From NCBI GenBank assembly GCA_905181635.1, contig CAJIYM010000004.1:142264-206263 (forward strand): 64,000 nucleotides of DNA, given 5' to 3'. Below the pieces are notes generated by a model. It did not search any database. It saw only the letters and a list, made by a program, of their open reading frames with translations, and was not told the origin of the DNA. Positions 19,288 to 26,868 of this stretch are shown one piece after another. Positions within the stretch are counted from its first letter, which is position 1, and every line of letters starts with the position of its first letter. The stretch comes from an uncultured Flavobacteriales bacterium (GTDB taxonomy: Bacteria > Bacteroidota > Bacteroidia > Flavobacteriales > BACL11). The position numbers and the translations under genes are program-made.

Positions 19288-20586
19288 TTAGTCACTTGTA
19301 CGAGCTGTGGTGGCTTTATTGATCCAGCAACCAATAGTATGTGATTTTCCAGATTCTACTCCATTAAAAAAACAAGTTTCTTTTGTTGGGAAATATTTTG
19401 AATAGGTATTAATACTCTTACTTGCTCTCGATTTAGTATCCTTATCAGCAAGTGCTCTACTAAATGAATCAACTGCAACCCAATATACTGTTGATTTTTC
19501 AAAATCACCATCACAAATTTTAGCACCTGAAACATAAATATTCCCTAAGTTTAAATATGCTTCACCCCAGCCATTTCTAAGTTCTAATGCACTATAAACA
19601 GCATTCCTTGCCAATAGAAAAGAACCTGCATTACGATAAGCATCTGCTAAACCTAAATAGTATATAGCTCTTTGATTTTTAACCTCCTCCATTTCAGTTG
19701 CTTTTTTAGCAAACTCAATAGCATCAGAATATTTACCTTTTGCAATACTCATTTTTGCCATTTTATCAGCAGAAGATGCAGAGGGATCTAACTGATATAA
19801 TCTGCTAGAAGCATCAAAGAATAATTTTTCAGATGTACAATTCTTATTTTCTAATACTTTTGTAACTCTTTTTAAAAAAGAAATATCATTTGTTGTAGGA
19901 TCAAATTTTGCAGAAAAAAGAAATACTAAATCCTCACAATTAGCATAGGGAGTAAAAAGATTTTCAATCTTTTCAGCATACTGAATAAAATATTTAGTTA
20001 CTTTAGATTCATTAACGATATTGTAATCAATAATGTCAGAAATTCGAGCGTAAGCCTCCAAAACATCTTTCTTTGATTTTTCTCCAAGTTTCTCCAAGTT
20101 TACCATTGCTTTAACATAACCATAGACTGCTCTAAAATCTGAATTATTACCATCTAAATTTATTGACTTATCTAAAATAGATAAAGCTTCAGAGCTTCTT
20201 CTTTTATCTGAAATTACTAGTTCGTAACCTTTTAAACCCAAAACATATCCCTCTTTTCCAAAATACTTGATTCTTTGGTCGAAAATCATCATTATGGTAT
20301 CAAGATATGCTGACTTATTTTCTTTATCAATTTTCATTCTCTCCTTAAAAATCTTAGGCCCATTTTTATAAATATTGCCACTTGACTTAGGACAATTATT
20401 AAAAGTCCAACGCCAAGGAATTAAAGCATCTACATAGTTCTTTTGCTTATAATACTCTCTAAATAACGAAAGGTTTTCAATACACGCAACACTATCCATT
20501 CCAAATTTGGACTGAGCATTAGAACTAAAACTAGTTAAAAAAATTGCTACTAAAAAAAAATTTATTTTCATCATCTTATTAATCAT
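19288..20586 (-). CDS. Secreted TPR-repeat protein
   Basis: A 432-residue protein with a Sec signal peptide (to about 24, ending SSNAQ) and several tetratricopeptide-like helical pairs, clearest around residues 270-360 (YSDAIEFAKKATEM, YYLGLADAYRNAGSFLLA, GEAYLNLGNIYVSG). It is probably periplasmic or outer-membrane associated and a protein-interaction scaffold; no enzyme motif is seen. It starts inside the last 8 bases of the outer-membrane protein gene and ends 9 bases before lptC, so it is co-expressed with both. This gene is widely retained at this position in Bacteroidota but its role is not settled. Starts at Met5 or Met6 are also possible. Confidence 0.75.
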   Translation of the reverse strand: MINKMMKINFFLVAIFLTSFSSNAQSKFGMDSVACIENLSLFREYYKQKNYVDALIPWRWTFNNCPKSSGNIYKNGPKIFKERMKIDKENKSAYLDTIMMIFDQRIKYFGKEGYVLGLKGYELVISDKRRSSEALSILDKSINLDGNNSDFRAVYGYVKAMVNLEKLGEKSKKDVLEAYARISDIIDYNIVNESKVTKYFIQYAEKIENLFTPYANCEDLVFLFSAKFDPTTNDISFLKRVTKVLENKNCTSEKLFFDASSRLYQLDPSASSADKMAKMSIAKGKYSDAIEFAKKATEMEEVKNQRAIYYLGLADAYRNAGSFLLARNAVYSALELRNGWGEAYLNLGNIYVSGAKICDGDFEKSTVYWVAVDSFSRALADKDTKSRASKSINTYSKYFPTKETCFFNGVESGKSHTIGCWINKATTARTSD

Positions 20587-21829
20587 ATTTTCTTTTTACG
20601 AACCAAATTCCGTCATAAGAAACGCTTAGACCAAAATTTATAAATTGTTCTTTTATTAAATTATTATCAGTTGTCCCTCTTTGTCCCAAAGTGAGAGAAA
20701 TATCATATTTTGTTCTTGATTTTTTCACAGGAATACCAAAACCAAAACTTACGCTCATTTCTTTTAATTGTGTATCGTTTAAAGTTAGGGGGGTATTACT
20801 ATAATTAGCTCCTAAACGATACTGCATTCTTTTGTAATATTTAGTAACTGAATTAAATTCTGGAGTATATTGTAATCCAGCAGAAAGACGCATACTATTA
20901 CTTAAGTCATCACTCTCACCTAATAATGTATAGTCAGCCCAATTTTGAATACTATAATCTGCTATTAAAAGCCATTTTTCACCATCACGATACATTAAAC
21001 CAGTACTAATATAACTTGGGAGATTAACTTCCCCCCATTCCACTAAATTACTAGTAGTGTCCTTTACTATTTCATTTGTTCCCGAAATAGTTTCCACAAT
21101 ATTTGTTCGCTTTGCTCGCAGGCTTGAATTATTATTAGCCGTTAAACCAAAGGACAATACCTTCTCATTCGCTAATGCCATTTTATACATTAACCCCAAC
21201 TCATAGTAATATCCTTTTAAGTTTATGCTAGAATTTGAACGAGAATCAAAAAAAGATTCATCATCATAATCAAGTTTCTTCCTTCTATTTAAGCCCCCAA
21301 ACAAATAAGACGCATTCATTCCTAAAGAAAACCCTTTAAAAGGTTCGTATGCTCCTCCAAAATACACTTTACTCAAACCTCCATCTCCTGTATAAATCAT
21401 GTTAGCATTTACTAATGTATCTCTTGCATTTAATGTGTAACCAATATTACTAAAAGGTAACATTCCAATACTTGCTCCCAACTTACTACTAATAGGAAAA
21501 GCGATCGTCATGTGACTAAAAGCAGAATTATTAGCAACCTGCTTATCAGTTGAATTCTGAAGTTGAGTTGTTTTATGCATTCCTCCTGTTGAAAACAAGA
21601 ATGAGTTTGCTCTAAAAGAGGTGTAACTTGCAGGATTTGATGGATTTACACTATTAGAACTACTAAGTGCTGTAACCCCACCCCCTAACGCATTATATAC
21701 TGGCAATACATTTCCTTGTAAATCTCCTAATCCAAAACGAGAGTATGGTGAGCTTGTTCCTAATTGCGCTAATGCACTTAATCCACAAAAAATAAAGACT
21801 ACTACTACTAATTTTTTTAATTTATTCAT
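20579..21829 (-). CDS. Outer-membrane beta-barrel protein of the coaX operon
   Basis: A 416-residue protein with a signal peptide (to about 21, ending LSALAQ), then SSPYSRFGLGD, a start motif common in Bacteroidota outer-membrane barrels. Alternating strands run to the end (FGLTANNNSSLRA, WLLIADYSIQNW, YRLGANYSNTPL), and the chain ends in an aromatic-rich strand. It resembles the FadL/PorV-like barrel class, but the substrate or partner cannot be read. Start and stop overlap coaX and the TPR gene by 8 bases each. Confidence 0.75.
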   Translation of the reverse strand: MNKLKKLVVVVFIFCGLSALAQLGTSSPYSRFGLGDLQGNVLPVYNALGGGVTALSSSNSVNPSNPASYTSFRANSFLFSTGGMHKTTQLQNSTDKQVANNSAFSHMTIAFPISSKLGASIGMLPFSNIGYTLNARDTLVNANMIYTGDGGLSKVYFGGAYEPFKGFSLGMNASYLFGGLNRRKKLDYDDESFFDSRSNSSINLKGYYYELGLMYKMALANEKVLSFGLTANNNSSLRAKRTNIVETISGTNEIVKDTTSNLVEWGEVNLPSYISTGLMYRDGEKWLLIADYSIQNWADYTLLGESDDLSNSMRLSAGLQYTPEFNSVTKYYKRMQYRLGANYSNTPLTLNDTQLKEMSVSFGFGIPVKKSRTKYDISLTLGQRGTTDNNLIKEQFINFGLSVSYDGIWFVKRKYD

Positions 21830-22538
21830 TATAATCTAAAATTTCATTTAATCCTTCCATTACTAAAAAAGGATTTGCAAATATGCTACTTTTTAATTCA
21901 GTTTCAAAGAAAAAACAATCCCCACCTGTAACGATAATTATAGTGTCTTTATTTTCCATTTTATAAACATTAATTATTTCCCGGACTTCAGCTAATATTC
22001 CTTGTTGTACACCACTCATGATTGATGAGTTCGTATCATAACCCATAGTCATGCTAATATCAGAAAATTCACACAGGGGCAAATTACTTGTGAACAGATT
22101 AAGTGCCTTGTATCTCATTCTTATACCTGGAGAAATCCTACCCCCCTTATATATTTTTCTTTTATTAATAAAATCAATAGTAAGACAAGTACCTGCGTCA
22201 AATACCAAAATATCTTGATTTGGAAATAAAAAAGATGCTCCAATAATAGCAGCAATTCTATCTTTACCTAAAGTACTAGGTGTTTTATAATCAATTGTGA
22301 TTGGCAAAGGAGTGCTTTCATTTAAAAGATGAGCGTTAAAATATTGAATTATTTGTTTAAGATCAGAATCTACTAACTTAACAGAAGAGACAATAGTATC
22401 TGAAATAGTTTGCTTTCCTATAAAAACAAGTATGTTTTGCAAAGTAAAATCTTTAAAAACAGTAGAGGTAATCAGCTGTTTAGCTTCAAATAAGGCAGCT
22501 TTAACTGCTGTATTTCCTATGTCAATTATAAGTTTCAA
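21822..22538 (-). CDS. coaX: Type III pantothenate kinase
   Basis: Phosphorylates pantothenate, the first committed step of coenzyme A synthesis. The 238-residue product has the ASKHA-fold motifs of this type: DIGNTAVKAA at residues 6-15, GKDRIAAIIGA, VFDAGTCLTID and GGRISPGIRMR. The start is a TTG at 22538: MKLIIDIGNT is the expected N-terminus, and no ATG or GTG precedes it in frame near the promoter element at 22556-22563. It heads the minus-strand operon that continues to ppiD. Confidence 0.92.
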   Translation of the reverse strand: MKLIIDIGNTAVKAALFEAKQLITSTVFKDFTLQNILVFIGKQTISDTIVSSVKLVDSDLKQIIQYFNAHLLNESTPLPITIDYKTPSTLGKDRIAAIIGASFLFPNQDILVFDAGTCLTIDFINKRKIYKGGRISPGIRMRYKALNLFTSNLPLCEFSDISMTMGYDTNSSIMSGVQQGILAEVREIINVYKMENKDTIIIVTGGDCFFFETELKSSIFANPFLVMEGLNEILDYNE

Positions 22539-22555
22539 CGAATGTAAAATTTTGT

Positions 22556-22563
22556 CAAAAATA
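22556..22563 (-). promoter_or_regulatory. -7 promoter element for the coaX operon
   Basis: On the minus strand this reads TATTTTTG, an exact TAnnTTTG match 17 bases before the TTG start of coaX. The 5' leader would be very short. Confidence 0.45.
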
Positions 22564-22623
22564 TAAAATTACAATTCACTATGATGATTTGCTCAAAATA
22601 TTTCTCTAAATTAAAAAAACAAT

Positions 22624-22631
22624 TAAATTTG
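22624..22631 (+). promoter_or_regulatory. -7 promoter element for tRNA-Phe
   Basis: TAAATTTG matches TAnnTTTG exactly, 15 bases before the first base of the tRNA. Confidence 0.5.
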
Positions 22632-22646
22632 CATCCCTAAATAGTT

Positions 22647-22719
22647 GGCGCTATAGCTCAGTTGGTAGAGCAATGGACTGAAAATCCATGTGTCCCTAGT
22701 TCGAATCTTGGTAGCGCCA
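22647..22719 (+). tRNA. tRNA-Phe (GAA)
   Basis: The acceptor stem pairs GGCGCTA with TAGCGCC. The D arm reads GCTC..GAGC. The anticodon stem pairs ATGGA with TCCAT around the loop CTGAAAA, giving anticodon GAA. The T arm contains GTTCGAATC. The discriminator base is A at 22719 and the 3' CCA is not encoded. 73 nucleotides. Confidence 0.97.
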
Positions 22720-22726
22720 CTTAAAC

Positions 22727-22759
22727 AAAAAGCCCCATTCAAACGAGTGGGGCTTTTTT
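22727..22759. terminator. Intrinsic terminator after tRNA-Phe
   Basis: AAAAAGCCCCA pairs perfectly with TGGGGCTTTTT around a ten-base loop. It is placed to stop the tRNA transcript and, from the other side, the T9SS protein gene ending at 22779. Confidence 0.85.
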
Positions 22760-22778
22760 ATTTTTGTAAGAAAGGAAT

Positions 22779-24749
22779 TTATTCTACGATTACCTTCTCA
22801 GTATAAACTTCTTTTTCATTTTTCAATTCAATAGTATAAATTCCTTTATCAAAACTTAGTAAATCAATATTAGTATTCATTCCATTTATAGTCGTAGAAA
22901 AAACTATTTGGCCTAACGCGTTATTTACTGTTACATCATATTTAGCAATTTCTCCTAATTCAATAATAAATAATCCATTTGTTGGGTTAGGGTAAGTAGT
23001 AAAAATAGATTGCTTAAGATCAGAAACAGAACTAACACTTGATGGATCAAAATTCATTCGAACCATTGGAGTTCTAGTTAAATAATACCAAGTTGGAATT
23101 CCTTGATTGACCACATCATTAGGATTAAGACCAAATTCATCAAATAAACTGTGTTCTCCATTGTACATTGATTGACCAGAAGTTCCAATAAAAGCACTGT
23201 CAGTAGGATGAACAAAACCAGCTATACCTACTTCATAAGCATAACCATTATATAAATCTACTGGATCAGCAAAAACAATATCTACCCAAGCACCTAAATC
23301 TTGAGTTGTTATTGTATAGTTATCTGATTCGTTCAGTAGTATTACACCCCCATCTGCATTAGAAATAGTTGTATCTAATTCATAAACTACAGCTTTAATC
23401 TCAGCTCCAGCAACTGACTCATCTGAAATATAAGTTCTTAAACTCGTAAGTTGCTCATCAGCATACATTTCGAATCTAGTAGTGAAATGCCATTGATCAT
23501 CAGGGCCTCCTACGATCCAATTACCATCAGGATCTCCATTAATGTCAGTACCATTATCTTTTGCATAAATATAATCACTGATTTCTATTCCTTTAATTAC
23601 GGTATCGGAAGTAGCAATAATTACACCTGAAGAATCAGATTCTGCCCATATTGATACTCCATAATTACCAACAACAGGAGATAATGAAGGATTTGCCGCA
23701 ACAACCATTGAATCAATATTATTTATTGCTGAATTAGCAGCTACATTAGTTGGATTAGATGTACCTGAATAAGATCCTGCTGCTCCATAAACCTCATACT
23801 TTAATGTAGACACCTGATCATTAGCACCAGAATTTCTTAATACGCCCTCTATAACATAAGGATGATTTGCTAACTGTGAAAGCGGAGTAACTGTATAATC
23901 TAAACCAATGATTGTATTTAAGCCTGTGCCAGTATAATTTGCATAATCAATCCAAAAACCACCAACAACAACATCTTCAATTTCAATCATATTTAATGGA
24001 GTCTCTATAAGCTCTAAATCATCCATTTGCCAGAAATAGTAACCTGAAAAATTATTATTAGAATTTGTTGACCCTTCAAAAACAAAACTCATTTGTACAT
24101 CAGCATTACCCACAACTGAAAAAGGAATTCTAGACAATATCACTTCATCAACAAATGAAGATTCGTTAACAGCAAGATTGGTATGAACTTGTACTCTTTC
24201 TTGAAATACGCCACTGACATAAAAATCAATAAAGGCTTGCCCAGCATATGTTCTAAAATATGAATTCATCTTTAAAGTAACATCAGAATATGAAGAAAGA
24301 TCAATCATCTCCGTCAATAATTCGCCATTATGAGGCGTAGGGTAGTTACCTGTACCAAAAGCACCAGCAACACCATTATTATCATAATAATCAGAGTCAA
24401 AAATAAGAAAACCGTTATTTGCAGTTGGTGAAGAAATTGGGTTATTAGTAGAGGGATTATTATTAATTCCAGAGTAAGCTCCTTGACCACCTACTTGATT
24501 ACTTGGAGATGTAGAAGTTCCTCTATACACCCAAGGTACAATTGAATTTTCCCATGTTGTTGGAAGTCCATTAGCAAAATCTTCTGACCATATAGGAATG
24601 CTAGAAGGAACAGTAAACTTATTAGAATTTAATGCTAGATTTTTTTTAGCTTTTTCCCCATCTTCAATTGTTAGGGCATGTGAGTCAATTTGAGAAAAAG
24701 CACTTATTGTTATGCTTAATGCAAAAATTGAAATGTAGATTTTTTTCAT
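22779..24749 (-). CDS. T9SS-secreted cell-surface protein with C-terminal sorting tail
   Basis: A 656-residue secreted protein. It has a signal peptide (to about 19, ending ISAFSQ) and an adhesin-like domain starting PIWSEDFANGLPTTW, reminiscent of choice-of-anchor-J/MAM-type lectin-like modules (about 50-255). A middle region begins near VVGGFWIDYANYTG, and a final ~75-residue type A sorting domain has YPNPTNGLFIIEL and ends YTEKVIVE. The tail directs export through the type IX system. No catalytic motif is recognised, so an adhesive or carbohydrate-binding role is only a guess. It is a paralogue of its neighbour at 24851-26782, with the same domain order. Confidence 0.8.
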   Translation of the reverse strand: MKKIYISIFALSITISAFSQIDSHALTIEDGEKAKKNLALNSNKFTVPSSIPIWSEDFANGLPTTWENSIVPWVYRGTSTSPSNQVGGQGAYSGINNNPSTNNPISSPTANNGFLIFDSDYYDNNGVAGAFGTGNYPTPHNGELLTEMIDLSSYSDVTLKMNSYFRTYAGQAFIDFYVSGVFQERVQVHTNLAVNESSFVDEVILSRIPFSVVGNADVQMSFVFEGSTNSNNNFSGYYFWQMDDLELIETPLNMIEIEDVVVGGFWIDYANYTGTGLNTIIGLDYTVTPLSQLANHPYVIEGVLRNSGANDQVSTLKYEVYGAAGSYSGTSNPTNVAANSAINNIDSMVVAANPSLSPVVGNYGVSIWAESDSSGVIIATSDTVIKGIEISDYIYAKDNGTDINGDPDGNWIVGGPDDQWHFTTRFEMYADEQLTSLRTYISDESVAGAEIKAVVYELDTTISNADGGVILLNESDNYTITTQDLGAWVDIVFADPVDLYNGYAYEVGIAGFVHPTDSAFIGTSGQSMYNGEHSLFDEFGLNPNDVVNQGIPTWYYLTRTPMVRMNFDPSSVSSVSDLKQSIFTTYPNPTNGLFIIELGEIAKYDVTVNNALGQIVFSTTINGMNTNIDLLSFDKGIYTIELKNEKEVYTEKVIVE

Positions 24750-24776
24750 TTTTGTAAATTTAAATTATTTAGTTTG

Positions 24777-24784
24777 TAAAGGTA
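24777..24784 (-). promoter_or_regulatory. -7 promoter element for the 22779-24749 gene
   Basis: On the minus strand this reads TACCTTTA, one mismatch from TAnnTTTG, 27 bases before the ATG. It sits between the terminator at 24804-24828 and the gene, so the gene has its own promoter. Confidence 0.4.
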
Positions 24785-24803
24785 TATAAAAATAAAGCAT
24801 AAA

Positions 24804-24828
24804 AAAAGCCCGGCTATACCGGGCTTTT
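24804..24828. terminator. Intrinsic terminator between the two T9SS protein genes
   Basis: AAAAGCCCGG, loop CTATA, CCGGGCTTTT: a perfect ten-pair stem. It lies 23 bases past the stop of the 24851-26782 gene on the minus strand and separates the paralogues into two transcripts. Confidence 0.88.
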
Positions 24829-24850
24829 ACTTTATTTTATAGATTACAAA

Positions 24851-26782
24851 CTATTCAACTATTACTTTTTCAGTATAAATTGCATTTTCATCTTTCAATT
24901 TAATAGTATAAATTCCTTTATCAAAACTTGATAAATCAATATTAGTATTCATTCCATTTGTTGTTGTAGTGAAAACTGTTTGGCCTAATACATTGTTTAC
25001 AGAGACATCATATTTTTCATTAACATCTAATTCAATAGTAAACAACCCATTTGTAGGATTAGGAAAAACATTAAATTGTGAATTTTTAACATCATTAATT
25101 GCAGTACCTATAACCCAAGCTGCAGGTCCAAAATTCATTCTAATTAAATAACCTGAACCTGTATACCAATATGCAAATCCTCCAGTTCCAATATCACAAC
25201 CATTATCTTGAATATAAGCTACAGCATTATCATTACTACTCGTACTTATCCCAACTGTATCCGTTGGATGTACCTCACCCTTAACAGCTGCTAAATATGA
25301 TGTTCCAGCTAATAAATCTGCACTTAAGGGAAGTGTAACCCAACTTCCAATATCTGAAGACTGTAGATTGTATGAATCAGATCCATCTAAAAGTATTGGA
25401 TCAGATGCGGCGTCATCTTCATATAGTTCAACTGAAACACTTGCTCCAGGAATAGAATTTTCACTAACATGAAAAGAGATAGATGTCATCGATACATCTG
25501 CAAATATATCAAATACATTTGCAAGTACTTGACCACAGAGTGTTCTTGATAAATAAGCATAACCTGAAGCATTTGCCCCATCACTATCCCAGTCATAATC
25601 AATACCATAAATGGTATCGGTAACTATCATTGATTTAGTTATTACAGGAGTTGTAGGAAAAGAATCTGAAGATGCCCACCAACTAATATTATGCAACCCC
25701 ATATTAGCAGGAGTAAATGGAGAACTTGTTGATACAGTATCGCTAGAGCCGGATGGATATGACATAGAATTAGAAGATAGTGATGTAATTGTTCCATTCT
25801 CATCAATTTCAACATTCATAGTGGCATTTTCTTGAGTCTGAATACCTGTACTACTAACAACTCCCTCAATTCTTAATGGCTGTGTAGCTGCCTGAAGCAT
25901 TGGGTAAAAAGTATAATCAGTACCAGCTCCAAAAACACCTAAAGCAGATGCAGGGTCATTATAGCCAATCCACCATCCACCAAATGTCTCAGAACTAAAT
26001 CTTAATTCATGTTCTGGAGTTTCAATAATTGCAACATCATCAACAAACCATGCATACCCCCATGTACCTGTCCAATGGAAACGAATATATATATTCTCTA
26101 ATTCTGTTGATGTTAATCCAACTAAAGCAGGACTAATATTAACTGAAACTAATTGAGGATTAGTTGATTGATATCCACCAGAAGCAAGACCAGGGAAAGG
26201 CATAAATACACTCTGACCTATGAGGCCTGAAGCATTAGCAGACGACGTTGGATCTAACTCTGGCCACTCTACGATACCATTAGCATCTGCAACTCCAACA
26301 ACAACATAACATACCTCACTGTTATAACTTCTATAGTTTGTTTCAAATTCTATATTTACATCTGTATATCCATTTAAATCAACTGGGTTCGCCATTGTAA
26401 GCCAGCTATCTTCAATCTCAGTCCCACCAGTAGCACCACCATAGGCATCGGAATCTATCATTGCCCATCCATTAGCAGCACTAGTAGATTCAATATCAGC
26501 AGACGGATATGAACCAGTACAAGAGTTTTGGCCAATCTGCCAGTCTAAAGAACATGCATTTTGATCGTGATCTATCACCCAATTTGCTGGATTAGAAAAA
26601 TCATCTGACCAAATTGGTGATGGAGACGTAGCGAAATTTGATAGTGTAACTAAAGGTAATGTTACACCATTATTTGCTACCATTTTCTTAATATTTGCTT
26701 CAGGAACATAAGCCGTTTTCGATTGCGAAAAAGCTATGAATGAGACTATTAAGAAACAAGATAGTAGTAAAATTTTTTTCAT
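24851..26782 (-). CDS. T9SS-secreted cell-surface protein with C-terminal sorting tail (paralogue)
   Basis: A 643-residue secreted protein with a signal peptide (to about 20, ending IAFSQS). A jellyroll-like module starts PIWSDDFSNPANW (about 53-255), the middle region begins FGGWWIGYNDPAS, and the type A sorting domain has FPNPTNGLFTIEL and the same final YTEKVIVE as its neighbour. The domain order mirrors 22779-24749, while the middle regions have diverged. The sorting domains are nearly identical at DNA level. Function unknown; export to the cell surface or medium by the type IX system is well supported. Confidence 0.8.
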   Translation of the reverse strand: MKKILLLSCFLIVSFIAFSQSKTAYVPEANIKKMVANNGVTLPLVTLSNFATSPSPIWSDDFSNPANWVIDHDQNACSLDWQIGQNSCTGSYPSADIESTSAANGWAMIDSDAYGGATGGTEIEDSWLTMANPVDLNGYTDVNIEFETNYRSYNSEVCYVVVGVADANGIVEWPELDPTSSANASGLIGQSVFMPFPGLASGGYQSTNPQLVSVNISPALVGLTSTELENIYIRFHWTGTWGYAWFVDDVAIIETPEHELRFSSETFGGWWIGYNDPASALGVFGAGTDYTFYPMLQAATQPLRIEGVVSSTGIQTQENATMNVEIDENGTITSLSSNSMSYPSGSSDTVSTSSPFTPANMGLHNISWWASSDSFPTTPVITKSMIVTDTIYGIDYDWDSDGANASGYAYLSRTLCGQVLANVFDIFADVSMTSISFHVSENSIPGASVSVELYEDDAASDPILLDGSDSYNLQSSDIGSWVTLPLSADLLAGTSYLAAVKGEVHPTDTVGISTSSNDNAVAYIQDNGCDIGTGGFAYWYTGSGYLIRMNFGPAAWVIGTAINDVKNSQFNVFPNPTNGLFTIELDVNEKYDVSVNNVLGQTVFTTTTNGMNTNIDLSSFDKGIYTIKLKDENAIYTEKVIVE

Positions 26783-26812
26783 TTTTTTTATTTTAAATTA
26801 TTAATTTGGATG

Positions 26813-26820
26813 CAAATATA
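26813..26820 (-). promoter_or_regulatory. -7 promoter element for the 24851-26782 gene
   Basis: On the minus strand this reads TATATTTG, an exact TAnnTTTG match, 30 bases before the ATG at 26782. Confidence 0.5.
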
Positions 26821-26868
26821 ATATAACTTAGGTAAATAACTCTGCTCTTATTTTATAAATATTGTTTA

